From Vibrio bivalvicida (GTDB taxonomy: Bacteria > Pseudomonadota > Gammaproteobacteria > Enterobacterales > Vibrionaceae), in contig NZ_LLEI02000064.1 in the NCBI RefSeq assembly GCF_001399455.2, positions 124,001 through 188,000 on the forward strand: a DNA stretch of 64,000 bases, in the 5' to 3' direction. Below are positions 51,590 through 60,553 of the stretch, one piece after another; position 1 is the stretch's first letter; the number at the start of each line of letters is the position of its first letter. The notes below the pieces were generated by a model. That model made no database searches, had not been told where the DNA came from, and saw nothing but the letters and a program-made list of their open reading frames with translations. The position numbers and the translations under genes are program-made.

Positions 51590-51605
51590 ATGCAATTTAA
51601 AACGA

Positions 51606-51635
51606 GTCTTTAATGAGAATTCAAAGATTAAAGAC
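51606..51635 (-). promoter_or_regulatory. Second hairpin in the thrS leader
   Basis: GTCTTTAAT and ATTAAAGAC form a perfect 9-bp stem around a 12-base loop, 57-86 bases before the thrS start. It could correspond to the second structured domain of the ThrRS operator. Confidence 0.5.
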
Positions 51636-51692
51636 GAGAGTTCGTGTCCTTTTCTGCGCAAATACGGATGCACAACTCAGGAAAGAAGGAGC

Positions 51693-51720
51693 ATTGTAAC
51701 GAATTAATGTGAAATAACAA
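51693..51720 (-). promoter_or_regulatory. Promoter of the thrS operon
   Basis: On the minus strand TTGTTA and TACAAT are separated by 16 bases, giving a sigma-70-like promoter and a leader of about 135 bases before thrS. Confidence 0.6.
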
Positions 51721-51760
51721 TCGAAGTCACAGAATTGGTTGAGAAAAGTTCAAAAAGCAA

Positions 51761-53260
51761 TCAGTTCAGCCAGCTATTGAGCACTTTCCTTGATTCGTCG
51801 ATCACATCGCTGGCGAGCATGCCGATTTGCCCTTTGTGCTTTGCAATATTGTCTGCGGCAACACTGTGCATCAAAACCCCAAACTTCGCAGAGTTGGCTA
51901 ACGACATTCCCTGAACAAGCAAAGCGGCAATAATACCAGTAAGCACATCTCCCATTCCTCCCGTCGCCATACCTGCATTTCCAGCCTGACAAAGATAGAC
52001 GCTTTCTCCATCATAGATCAAAGTTCCAGCGCCTTTTAACACAACAACGCCACCGTATTTGTTGTGTAAATTTCGCACAGCTTGAAAGCGATCTTGTTCA
52101 ATATCTCTGACGCTGCATCCCAAAAGGCGAGCCGCTTCTCCTGAGTGGGGGGTGATGACTCGCAAATCATCAACATGAGGTTGCTGAGCTAACAAATTCA
52201 ACCCATCGGCATCGATCACTTTGTTTTTTTCTATGTTTTTTACATTGGAGTAGAGCACATGTGCCCAATCATCTGTACCCAATCCCGGCCCTAAAGCGAT
52301 GACATCGGCAAATCTTAGGGACTCTTGCAAATAATTGACTTCGCTGCACCAACCAAGTGTCATCACTTCAGGGCACGCAATCTGTAATGGTAGAGCCGAG
52401 CTTGGATGACATAGCGAGCGTATCAGGCCAGCACCACACCGAGCACTGGCCGTTGCGCATAAACGAATGGCGCCCGCGTAACCTTGATTACCACCAAGGC
52501 ATAACAATCGACCATTATTGCCTTTGTGGGCCGTCGCGATACGGGGCGGCATCGCTAAGCGAAATTGCTCCGTATCGATAAAACGGCTACTGGCTTCGAC
52601 GCACTGCCTAAATTCATTCTCAACGCCTAAGCCCGCAAAGTGAAGCTCACCTGTATAAGCTCTCGCCTGTCCGGTTGTTAAACCCTGTTTTACGCCAATA
52701 AACGTAATTGTGTGTTTTGCAATGATCGCATTTCCCAAGATTTGACCACTGTCGGTACACAAACCGGAAGGGGTATCTATCGCGATAACCGGAACTTGGC
52801 TGTCATTGACCTTTGCGATTAGATCTTGAAGTGGTTGTCTGACTTCTCCCGTAAGACCTGTGCCCAATAGTCCGTCAATCAACACATCCGCGCTGGTTTT
52901 CGACCAATCCGACGAGTCGAACGCCTGAATCTTTCCACCGCACTCAGTCCACTCTTGTTTGGCTTTAGCCGCATCGCCAGATACTTTTGCCTCATCACCG
53001 TATAGATAAAGAGAAACTTCTAAACCATCTGATTTAGCCAACTTGGCGACGACAAACCCATCTCCTCCGTTGTTTCCTGTACCTACCATGATCATAATGC
53101 TCTTTGCATGAGGAAACTTGTCTCTCATCACTTGATAAGTTGCCAGCCCAGCTCGAAGCATTAGTGTATACATCTCGGCGCCAGCGAGCTTTGCCGCTTG
53201 CTGCTCACCCAATTTGACTTGTTGTCCGGTATAGAGTTCTAAAGGAAGTGCTGAGTTCAT
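51761..53260 (-). CDS. nnr: Bifunctional NAD(P)H-hydrate epimerase/dehydratase
   Basis: A 499-residue two-domain repair enzyme. The N-terminal YjeF epimerase domain (about 1-215) has VGTGNNGGDGFVVAKL and IDTPSGLCTDSGQ. The C-terminal ADP-dependent dehydratase domain (about 225-495) has TPHSGEAARLLG and GNAGMATGGMGDVLTGI. It repairs hydrated NADH and NADPH. It is separated by a terminator-like inverted repeat from the stressosome operon upstream and by about 210 bases from thrS, so it appears to be its own unit. Confidence 0.94.
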   Translation of the reverse strand: MNSALPLELYTGQQVKLGEQQAAKLAGAEMYTLMLRAGLATYQVMRDKFPHAKSIMIMVGTGNNGGDGFVVAKLAKSDGLEVSLYLYGDEAKVSGDAAKAKQEWTECGGKIQAFDSSDWSKTSADVLIDGLLGTGLTGEVRQPLQDLIAKVNDSQVPVIAIDTPSGLCTDSGQILGNAIIAKHTITFIGVKQGLTTGQARAYTGELHFAGLGVENEFRQCVEASSRFIDTEQFRLAMPPRIATAHKGNNGRLLCLGGNQGYAGAIRLCATASARCGAGLIRSLCHPSSALPLQIACPEVMTLGWCSEVNYLQESLRFADVIALGPGLGTDDWAHVLYSNVKNIEKNKVIDADGLNLLAQQPHVDDLRVITPHSGEAARLLGCSVRDIEQDRFQAVRNLHNKYGGVVVLKGAGTLIYDGESVYLCQAGNAGMATGGMGDVLTGIIAALLVQGMSLANSAKFGVLMHSVAADNIAKHKGQIGMLASDVIDESRKVLNSWLN

Positions 53261-53302
53261 TGATACGAAGGATTGATGACTGATACTAAAAGCATATACA
53301 AC

Positions 53303-53326
53303 AACGCCAAGGATTTCCTTGGCGTT
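53303..53326 (-). terminator. Terminator at the end of the stressosome operon
   Basis: AACGCCAAGG and CCTTGGCGTT form a 10-bp stem with a 4-base loop just after the PAS gene stop. The following minus-strand sequence, GTTGTAT, is only moderately T-rich. Confidence 0.65.
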
Positions 53327-53335
53327 GATTACAGA

Positions 53336-53773
53336 TTACTGATTCTTGGAAACCAGTGCCTCGGCAGTCGCATCTTGTATTGATAAAAACATGGAACGAA
53401 TTTCTCCAGTTGGGGTGCGCATCGGATTGAGGGTGATGTTCTGGTACATGAAGTCAGCTTGTTGGGTCACTGGGCGCACATTTCGGCACTTAAACAAATA
53501 TGGGCGCTGTTGCCAAGTAATGAAGCTGCGACAACCTAAATCATAGACAGGTTTAGTTTTCAGTCTAAACCAATCTTGTGGAATTTCAGGAAATAGCTCA
53601 AACAGAGACTTACCAATCGCATCATGCGCCTGTATGCCACTATGGTGGGTCATAAAGCCATTCCAAACCTGAACATTATGGTCGGTATCAAGAACAACTA
53701 GCCCCAAATCAACGTTTTGCACCATGTCCACCATCCAGTGGAATTGCTCAAACTCAGCTGGAAGAGATAACAT
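53336..53773 (-). CDS. PAS-domain protein, last gene of the stressosome operon
   Basis: A 145-residue protein consisting essentially of one PAS domain (about 15-140, with GLVVLDTDHNVQVWNGFM, GKSLFELFPEIP and NITLNPMRTPTGEIRSMFLSIQD). There is no output domain, so it would act through protein contacts, perhaps as a sensor for the REC-CheC-like or kinase proteins. Its ATG overlaps the stop of the preceding gene (TAATG), showing coupling. Confidence 0.82.
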   Translation of the reverse strand: MLSLPAEFEQFHWMVDMVQNVDLGLVVLDTDHNVQVWNGFMTHHSGIQAHDAIGKSLFELFPEIPQDWFRLKTKPVYDLGCRSFITWQQRPYLFKCRNVRPVTQQADFMYQNITLNPMRTPTGEIRSMFLSIQDATAEALVSKNQ

Positions 53774-54777
53774 TAGAAGTCCTCCATTAGATACGAAAGT
53801 TTGTTGTCTAGGAGTGGCAATGATTCATCCACAAACATAAACAGTAAATCACAGCGTATTGACGTCCCATCAATGTTATAGCTGACTTCAAATGTCATGG
53901 TCTTTTTAAACGCCCCCGTCGTTGAAGAAATAACAGAATCGATAGAGATATGCTGCCCCAACAAAACTGGAGAGCTCTGAAAGAAACGCACCTCAGCTTG
54001 CTTACCCAAACCATTCAAGAATGACCCCACTAAGATATTTGACACATCCATTAATAGTTCAAGTTCTTCTAACTCTTCGCTATCCGCTGGTATCTTCATT
54101 AACTTTTTCAGGTCACACACGCTGGAATCACTCAAGAGCACCAGAGCTTCACCAGCAATTCCTTCTCCGCTGAACCCTTGGCACACGCCTGAGACTTGGT
54201 CGTTTTCCGCTAGGTCCCGAAGAGCCATGTGAAGCTCACTCACTTCTAGTATGTTTACGTTTGGTAAGGGTAAATGGACAAACACATCAAAGTGTCTAGC
54301 CAACGCATCAGCGGCTTGCCCAATAGACACGTTCGCCACTTCCATATAAATGTCGCGGCGGCGGAGTATCGGTAATTCAACAGAAACAGGGGTGACAATT
54401 CTTGGTTGAGTTGGGGGCTCAACTAACTCTTTAAGCACTCGATTAAGTGCATCTTTGTCGATTGGTTTCTGGATAAACGCCTTTGCTCCAAGCGTCATCA
54501 CTCGTTCTTTAGCTTTAGGTTGAATATCCCCTGATACAACCACCACAGGAACACCAATACCTCGCTTGCCAATTTCTTCTAATGTTCCAAACCCATCCAA
54601 CTCTGGCATGGTTAAATCCAAGAACATCAGCTTAAATTCATTTTGTTCTAGCTGCTCTAAAGCATCCAATCCATGGACGGCAAAGGTGATATCAGCGTTT
54701 AGCGAAGCAGGCAGTGAGCGAGCCATTTGCTTTCTCGCTAAAGCGGAGTCATCGCATATAAGTACCGGAAAAGACAT
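53773..54777 (-). CDS. Response regulator with CheC-like output domain
   Basis: A 334-residue protein with an N-terminal receiver domain (1-120; acidic pair DDSALARKQ, phosphoacceptor in LFLDLTMPELDGFG, lysine in FIQKPID) and a C-terminal CheC/CheX-like domain (about 140-334). The latter has the pattern ELLMDVSNILVGSFLNGLGKQ, split here as ELLMDVSN and ILVGSFLN, similar to the CheC phosphatase helix, and an earlier DIYMEVANVSIGQAADAL. It could dephosphorylate a receiver, for example CheY or one of the REC domains in this operon. It follows the HD-GYP gene by 127 bases. Confidence 0.83.
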   Translation of the reverse strand: MSFPVLICDDSALARKQMARSLPASLNADITFAVHGLDALEQLEQNEFKLMFLDLTMPELDGFGTLEEIGKRGIGVPVVVVSGDIQPKAKERVMTLGAKAFIQKPIDKDALNRVLKELVEPPTQPRIVTPVSVELPILRRRDIYMEVANVSIGQAADALARHFDVFVHLPLPNVNILEVSELHMALRDLAENDQVSGVCQGFSGEGIAGEALVLLSDSSVCDLKKLMKIPADSEELEELELLMDVSNILVGSFLNGLGKQAEVRFFQSSPVLLGQHISIDSVISSTTGAFKKTMTFEVSYNIDGTSIRCDLLFMFVDESLPLLDNKLSYLMEDF

Positions 54778-54904
54778 GCGTACACCTACTCCTATATTTA
54801 TAGTTTATTATTAGAGTGTAACAGAACGATAGCGCACCAGGCACGGCAGGCTGAAAATTCTTTTGAGTAAACAATAGATAAGACCACTTAACACAACTAT
54901 CTGC

Positions 54905-56035
54905 TTACTCATCACCACTCGCTTTTTGGTTAAATGAATCTTCGTCAAACCCTTCATCACGAAATGTCGAGGCTATTTCTCTGAATTTATCTTCTATCGC
55001 TAGAAAAGTATCCACTAACAGTGGTTCAAAATGGGTCCCCGCCCCTTCGGCAATAATGCTTACTGCTTTGTCATGAGAGAAAGCAGGCTTGTAAACGCGT
55101 TCAGAGATTAAGGCATCATAAACATCTGCCACAGCCATCAAACGTGCACTAAGAGGGATATCGTAATCAGACAAACCTTCAGGGTAACCACCACCATCCC
55201 ACTTTTCCTGATGACTATAGGCTATTTCTTTGGCGGTCTGGAGGAAATCACACTTAAAATCAATAGAGTCCTCAACTGTGAGCAATACCGCACGACCAAG
55301 CGTAGTATGAAATTTCATTAGCTGAAACTCTTCATCGGTTAGCTTACCTGGTTTGAGCAATACACTGTCGGGGATACCAACCTTACCTATATCATGCAAA
55401 GGGGCGGATTTGTAAAGCAATTCTATCGATTCTGGATTCAGCTCATCTGTATAATAGCCATTCAATAGCAGCTCTTCTGCAAGAAGTTTGACATAATTCT
55501 GAGTCCGGCGAATATGGTTACCCGTTTCGTTATCTCTGGTTTCTGCCAATGAGGCCATCGCCCCGATTGTGGCATCTTGTAGCATCTCTAACTCTCGGGT
55601 CCGCTTCCTAACCCGTTCTTCAAGGTGATCGTTTTGTTCAGACAACTCTTCCATCGTAAACCGTAATTTCAGATGGGTATTGATTCTAGATAACAAGGTA
55701 GGCGGGCTAATAGGTTTCAAAATATAATCCACCGCGCCCACTTCAAATCCACGTTGTTCGTCTTCAATCTGGGTTTTTGCAGTGAGAAAGATAACCGGAA
55801 TGTGCTGTGTTTTCGGGTTGGCTTTGAGCTTTTCACATACTTCATAGCCGTCCATTTCAGGCATCATAATATCCAGTAAAACGATATCTGGTGCTTGCTT
55901 TTGACAAATAGAAAGCGCTTGTTGCCCACTTGTCGCCACAACCACTTTATGGTGCGGCTTAAGCAAACTACTCAATAGCACCCTATTTTCAGCGTTGTCG
56001 TCGACAACAAGAACACTCGATACCGATTCAGCCAC
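54905..56035 (-). CDS. HD-GYP response regulator (c-di-GMP phosphodiesterase)
   Basis: A 376-residue protein with a receiver domain (about 8-125; VVDDNAENR, phosphoacceptor in VLLDIMMPEMDGYE) and an HD-GYP domain (about 165-350) with HDIGKVGIPD and HQEKWDGGGYPEGL, so c-di-GMP hydrolysis is expected. I start at GTG 56035, which overlaps the kinase stop codon (GTGGCTGA) and has GGAGAG four bases upstream; a TTG 12 bases earlier is possible but lacks a ribosome binding site. Pairing with the hybrid kinase is implied by the overlap. Confidence 0.9.
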   Translation of the reverse strand: MAESVSSVLVVDDNAENRVLLSSLLKPHHKVVVATSGQQALSICQKQAPDIVLLDIMMPEMDGYEVCEKLKANPKTQHIPVIFLTAKTQIEDEQRGFEVGAVDYILKPISPPTLLSRINTHLKLRFTMEELSEQNDHLEERVRKRTRELEMLQDATIGAMASLAETRDNETGNHIRRTQNYVKLLAEELLLNGYYTDELNPESIELLYKSAPLHDIGKVGIPDSVLLKPGKLTDEEFQLMKFHTTLGRAVLLTVEDSIDFKCDFLQTAKEIAYSHQEKWDGGGYPEGLSDYDIPLSARLMAVADVYDALISERVYKPAFSHDKAVSIIAEGAGTHFEPLLVDTFLAIEDKFREIASTFRDEGFDEDSFNQKASGDE

Positions 56036-59000
56036 TTGACTCTCCAAACACTTTATCTATATCTAACGGGTAGATACTGATAGCCTTCTTTAACGCCTTG
56101 CTCGCAGCAAGAAAATCACAATCATGAATATTTCGACAGCAGGCTTCAAAGTTCTCTGACTCTAGTAAAGTATTAAGTCGTAAGTAGTGCTCGTCAAGAA
56201 ACTCAATTGCGCTTGAGTCAAATTCATTAAGTAACATATCTAAACGAGCAATTAGTGCAATACTCTCGTCATCCAAACTCTCTTTAACTTCAGTGGGATA
56301 AGGTCTCCCTAACCCTCTACATATTTCCATGAAAAATGGCTCTAGGTGAGATTTAAGTTCCTCAGTTAAGCTCTTCAGTTCTGGCTTCGGCTCACTCCCT
56401 TCAAATTGCAATTCTAATCTGGCTGCAATATCAGAGAGACGAGTAGCACCCAGATTACCACTAGATCCTTTTAGTGTGTGGATAAGAAGTTTCGCTTGCT
56501 GGTGATCGTTTTTCTCTAGGGCAATGTCTAAACGTTTGCAAAAATCGTGCTCTTTCTCAACTAGTTGAGAGAGCAGCCTTTGATACAGAACTTCATTCCC
56601 CGCGACTCTCATTAAACCGCTTTTTGCATCAAGTAATTCGATATCATAAATCGAATGCCCCCCCACTATTGCTGCATCATGGCTTATGACAGGGGATTCA
56701 ATGTACAGCTCGTTCGACTCATTTCGCTGTATCTTGTCGATACAGCAACGTTTGATGGTAGAGTACAATACCTCTGGGTCTATCGGCTTAGAAACATGTT
56801 CATTCATCCCCAAGTTCAAGCACCTTTCTCGCTCTTCAACCATTGCGTGTGCCGTCATGGCGACTAACGGAATATCGTCATATATTTTGTTAGCGCGTAT
56901 CCGGCGACTTGCCTCATAGCCATCCATGATCGGCATTTGTAAATCCATAAAAATAATATCGAAGTGACTTTCGCCCTTCTCGAGTGTCTCTAAAGCTTCT
57001 AATCCATTGTTAGCAACCGTGACTTGAATCGCTTTGTCTTCCATTAACTCAACCGCGATCTGCTGATTGATCTCGTTGTCTTCCACAAGAAGAGCCTTCA
57101 ATCCATTAAAACTACTTTCATGTTTTGAATTTCTGCTTTTTATGTGAGATTTTGCAGTTGAGCGATTTGGCGCAAACAGGTCCACAAGCAGGTCAAAAAG
57201 AAAAGATTGCCCTATCGGCTTAGATAAGAACCCTGCAATATCCAAGTCGTCAAATTGTTCGGAGATATCATCTTTATCGTAGGCAGTAACAATGACCATT
57301 TTTGGCTGGTGTTCAGCGCTAATTTGCTGACGAATCAACTGTGTCGCTTCAATACCACTCAATTCAGGCATTTTCCAATCCATAAATACAAGGTTGTAAG
57401 GCTCTCCATCTTCTGAGGCACGCTTAAGCTCTTTGAGTGCTGTTAATCCACTATCAACTAACTTCGGCTTTTGTGGCAACACATCGAGCATGTCTTCCAT
57501 GATCAGCAAGGCATGTTCATTATCATCAACAGCTAATGCTTTTACTGAGTGAAGCGTGTCAGGCACGATCAAATATTTGTCTTGGTTGGAATCGTCATAA
57601 CTCACTAACACGCTGAAAGAGAAACAACTACCGAGATTTGGCGTACTATCGACTCGAATCTCCCCCCCCATTAGCTCCACCAACCTGCGGCATATGGACA
57701 GCCCTAGCCCCGTCCCGCCATACCGACGAGTAGTAGAACCGTCAGCTTGAGTAAACGCATTGAACAGCTTATCTGTTTGATCTTTGGACATTCCTATACC
57801 TGTATCTTGCACCTCGAGACACAAATAGGCGCTGCCAGTAGCTTCAGGTTCGACCGTGACGGTAACTGAAATTTCACCTTCTGCTGTAAATTTGACTGCA
57901 TTGTTGACCAAATTTATGATGATCTGCCCTAAGCGCAAAGGATCGCCTTTAATCACTTTAGGTACATCTTTAGAAACCTTAAATAGAAGCTCCAAACCTT
58001 TTTCAAAGGCCTTTTGCCCCGTAACCATTGAAACGTTGTGCAGAACATCATCTAGACAAAATTCAATTTCTTCTATGGTCAGCTTCCCTGCCTCGATCTT
58101 ACTGAAATCGAGAATGTCATTGATGATGCCGAGTAACAAAGACGCAGAGTTATGAATTTTAGTTAGGTAGTCATGTTGTTTAGGAGATAGTTCGGTCTTT
58201 AGAGCAAGGTGTGACATCCCTATGATTGCGTTCATGGGTGTACGAATTTCGTGACTCATATTGGCTAGGAACATCGATTTTACTTCAACCGCTTCTTCAG
58301 CCTTGGCTCGCGCTTTCGTTAACTCATCTTCCACCCGTTTTCTTGATGTTACATCACGTAAAAACATCGCCGCGCAGCACTGCTCATCAAACCAAAAAAT
58401 ACTTATCCCAAGGTCAATTGGAATCATCTTTCCTGTTTTGGTAAAGGTGTCTACTTCAAAGAAGCCACCACTGACTTTATCTTTATCATCTATCGAAAGT
58501 TCACCACTCAGAACCTCTTGCAGCTCTGTCGGAATCTCAATGTTCAGTAGTTCACAAAGGTTTTTTCCGACGGCTTCTTGTGAAGTAAAACCATACGTCT
58601 GCTCAGCCGTTTTATTCCACATTATGATTTTCTGAATAACATCAATAATAACGACACTAGAGGGTGCGCCATCAATGATGGTACTAGACAACGCCTCTGA
58701 CGCTTTAAGGTCTTTTGTTCGGCGCTCAATTTCCGCTTCTAACCCTTGCTGATGCTCCGCTAACGCACGGTTCTTTAGTTGCAACTCTTCAAGCAATTCG
58801 TCGCGAGATTTCTCTTCAAGTATGGCTGCGATAGTAGAAAACTGATGCGTTGAAAGTGGTGACCTTAGTCCAATTCGCCATATCAGTGTCTGTCCAGAAA
58901 CCCAAGTACCAAGCAAAGGGATAATAAGATTGGAAATCGGTTCATTTATATCTGGACAGTGCCATTTGAGTACGATTGCATCTTCAATTACCTTAGCAAC

Positions 59001-59180
59001 CAAGCTAACGCGATCCGTTAGGCTGAATAAATGGCGAGGAATTTCGCCGCTAAGAAGCACCAATTGGTCTCGCTCGAATGCTGGATAACCGAGAGTGTCT
59101 AAAATAGACGCAAGCTTTCGGCGTAAAGCAATTCTGGACACATCACTATTCGCGACCATAATTTGAAACTGGCTAGTCAT
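56028..59180 (-). CDS. Soluble hybrid histidine kinase (PAS-HisKA-HATPase-REC-REC-Hpt)
   Basis: A 1050-residue protein without transmembrane helices. An N-terminal domain of about 125 residues is followed by a coiled coil (about 125-165), a PAS domain (about 165-285), HisKA with phosphoacceptor H310 (MSHEIRTPMNAIIG), HATPase (about 415-535, GGTGLGLSICRRL), two receiver domains (phosphoacceptors in FMDWKMPELSG and FMDLQMPIMDGYE) and a C-terminal Hpt domain (IHTLKGSSGNLG). Phosphate should pass to the HD-GYP and CheC-like regulators encoded next. The start ATG at 59180 overlaps the end of rsbX, with GAGG eight bases upstream. Its place after rsbX suggests its activity is set by the stressosome through RsbT. 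Confidence 0.9.
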   Translation of the reverse strand: MTSQFQIMVANSDVSRIALRRKLASILDTLGYPAFERDQLVLLSGEIPRHLFSLTDRVSLVAKVIEDAIVLKWHCPDINEPISNLIIPLLGTWVSGQTLIWRIGLRSPLSTHQFSTIAAILEEKSRDELLEELQLKNRALAEHQQGLEAEIERRTKDLKASEALSSTIIDGAPSSVVIIDVIQKIIMWNKTAEQTYGFTSQEAVGKNLCELLNIEIPTELQEVLSGELSIDDKDKVSGGFFEVDTFTKTGKMIPIDLGISIFWFDEQCCAAMFLRDVTSRKRVEDELTKARAKAEEAVEVKSMFLANMSHEIRTPMNAIIGMSHLALKTELSPKQHDYLTKIHNSASLLLGIINDILDFSKIEAGKLTIEEIEFCLDDVLHNVSMVTGQKAFEKGLELLFKVSKDVPKVIKGDPLRLGQIIINLVNNAVKFTAEGEISVTVTVEPEATGSAYLCLEVQDTGIGMSKDQTDKLFNAFTQADGSTTRRYGGTGLGLSICRRLVELMGGEIRVDSTPNLGSCFSFSVLVSYDDSNQDKYLIVPDTLHSVKALAVDDNEHALLIMEDMLDVLPQKPKLVDSGLTALKELKRASEDGEPYNLVFMDWKMPELSGIEATQLIRQQISAEHQPKMVIVTAYDKDDISEQFDDLDIAGFLSKPIGQSFLFDLLVDLFAPNRSTAKSHIKSRNSKHESSFNGLKALLVEDNEINQQIAVELMEDKAIQVTVANNGLEALETLEKGESHFDIIFMDLQMPIMDGYEASRRIRANKIYDDIPLVAMTAHAMVEERERCLNLGMNEHVSKPIDPEVLYSTIKRCCIDKIQRNESNELYIESPVISHDAAIVGGHSIYDIELLDAKSGLMRVAGNEVLYQRLLSQLVEKEHDFCKRLDIALEKNDHQQAKLLIHTLKGSSGNLGATRLSDIAARLELQFEGSEPKPELKSLTEELKSHLEPFFMEICRGLGRPYPTEVKESLDDESIALIARLDMLLNEFDSSAIEFLDEHYLRLNTLLESENFEACCRNIHDCDFLAASKALKKAISIYPLDIDKVFGESSG

Positions 59181-59757
59181 CACTGAACCTCACGACAATT
59201 ACAGTGGCGTCATCGAAGGGCTTGCTAAAAGAGTGGATAAAATAAGAAGAGAGGTACTCGACGGCTTTCCCATTAGCATCTTCAAGTTCGGAATTGGATA
59301 TGTTCTCTTTCACCCCATCGGTTGTGAATAAAAAGGTATCTTCGCCCTCAAAGTTAAATTCAAAGTGCTTAAGGTTGGGAAGCAGTTCACCCACAATACC
59401 CGCTTGCGCCTGATAGCTTCCTCCATTTTCACCTAACTGCCGTATCAGCGTATTGCCGACACCCAACCCGTAACCTTTTCGTTCTTCTACGTCAAAAAAA
59501 ACTATCGTCATTGCCGCACCTATGGTGCCCAGCAAATACTGGTGAGCTTGACGCATTGTCCAGTCGATGTCTGCACTCGCTATTTCTTCGAGTTGTTTCT
59601 CTAGTTGCCGCGCTAATGCTGCCGCCTTTACACCATGCCCAAGAACGTCAATGATGGTAACAAACAAGCCGTTCTCTAATTCTGATATATAGAAACCGTC
59701 TCCTGCTTCCGGTTCATCTCGGTATGGAATACATTTCACTCCGTATTGAAAACCCAT
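59173..59757 (-). CDS. rsbX: RsbX-like PP2C/SpoIIE-type phosphatase
   Basis: A 194-residue single-domain phosphatase. DVLGHGVKAAALARQLEKQ matches the RsbX/SpoIIE motif DG-GHG with a valine variant, TIGAAMTIVFFDVEE and FLFTTDGVKENIS are further motifs, and PFDDATVIVVRF is the C-terminal metal site. RsbX resets the stressosome by dephosphorylating RsbR and RsbS. It follows rsbT with a 1-base gap, and GGAAAG precedes the ATG. Confidence 0.88.
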   Translation of the reverse strand: MGFQYGVKCIPYRDEPEAGDGFYISELENGLFVTIIDVLGHGVKAAALARQLEKQLEEIASADIDWTMRQAHQYLLGTIGAAMTIVFFDVEERKGYGLGVGNTLIRQLGENGGSYQAQAGIVGELLPNLKHFEFNFEGEDTFLFTTDGVKENISNSELEDANGKAVEYLSSYFIHSFSKPFDDATVIVVRFSDD

Positions 59758-59758
59758 A

Positions 59759-60181
59759 CTAATCTTTCCACTTGGTGATAGAGACTATCGTACCGAGTTC
59801 GGGTGAAGACTGAATATCAAAATCATCCATCATTCTGACCACTCCGGGAAGCCCCAACCCAAGAGATTTCCCGGTAGAGTAATTGTCCGTCAGAGCTCTA
59901 GATACATCCGCAATCCCTCCTCCAGAGTCCGCGGCAACAACTTTAATCCCAATGCTGTCATTCACCTCAAGTTGAAGAAGGGAAACCTCTCCTTCTCCCG
60001 CATACTTGACTATATTTGTGGCCAACTCAGAAACAGATGTTGCAATTTCACTGACCAAAGGAGCGCTGAATCCAAGTTTCTGGGCGATGGTATAGGTTGC
60101 CATTACTGCACTCATCACGTCCGCTTCGGAATAGATATGATGACTCTCAAGTATTTTTTCGGCTACAGAGCTAGCAAGCAT
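59759..60181 (-). CDS. rsbT: RsbT-like switch kinase
   Basis: A 140-residue GHKL ATPase of the anti-sigma/RsbT type. The N-box is SVSELATNIVKYAGEGEV, the G1 box ADSGGGI, and the G2 region GLGLPGVVRMMD. These match B. subtilis RsbT, which phosphorylates RsbR and RsbS and then leaves to activate a partner. No RsbU is present here; the hybrid kinase encoded downstream is the likely target in vibrios. The gene overlaps rsbS by 11 bases. Confidence 0.9.
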   Translation of the reverse strand: MLASSVAEKILESHHIYSEADVMSAVMATYTIAQKLGFSAPLVSEIATSVSELATNIVKYAGEGEVSLLQLEVNDSIGIKVVAADSGGGIADVSRALTDNYSTGKSLGLGLPGVVRMMDDFDIQSSPELGTIVSITKWKD

Positions 60182-60536
60182 GGGGCCCCCTTCTTACCGC
60201 AAGTAGTCCATCATCGATACTTTGTGCGCACGGTAGCTTTTCTGTGTTGTAACCGACATTGACCAGCGCCATTGCAATACCTGGCCTAATGCCGACGAAC
60301 AAACATCGTCTTCCCATCACTTCAACGGTTTTGGCTATCGTATACAGTTGGTCAAAGTCGACCCTGTCTAATGTTTTGACTTCCGATAGGTCGATTAGAA
60401 CCCCACTGATTGAGTGACTACCGACTTTCTCCAGCAAATGATGGCGAAAGTCCTCTAATATATTATGACTTAGGTCGACTTGAATGGTCGCCACCAATAC
60501 ATTCTGTAGCTGGCTTATAGAAATAGACTTTTTCAT
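60171..60536 (-). CDS. rsbS: RsbS-like STAS protein
   Basis: A 121-residue STAS-domain protein aligning with RsbS: LIDLSEVKTLDRVDFDQLYT, then VEVMGRRCLFVGIRPGIAMALVNVGY. In B. subtilis the phosphoacceptor serine 59 lies in a VDSF or IDSF motif; here the matching position is arginine 58 (LDRV), so RsbT-type phosphorylation at that site seems impossible. The core assembly role with RsbR could still hold. It begins 17 bases after rsbR and overlaps rsbT. The ribosome binding site is weak. Confidence 0.88.
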   Translation of the reverse strand: MKKSISISQLQNVLVATIQVDLSHNILEDFRHHLLEKVGSHSISGVLIDLSEVKTLDRVDFDQLYTIAKTVEVMGRRCLFVGIRPGIAMALVNVGYNTEKLPCAQSIDDGLLAVRRGPHAC

Positions 60537-60553
60537 CCGGTACGACGCCGTGA

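Noticed and set aside
51550..51591. Longer thrS reading frame with 14 extra residues
   Set aside because: The extension would be translated from the operator hairpin; the ATG at 51549 matches the E. coli N-terminus and has AAGGAT.
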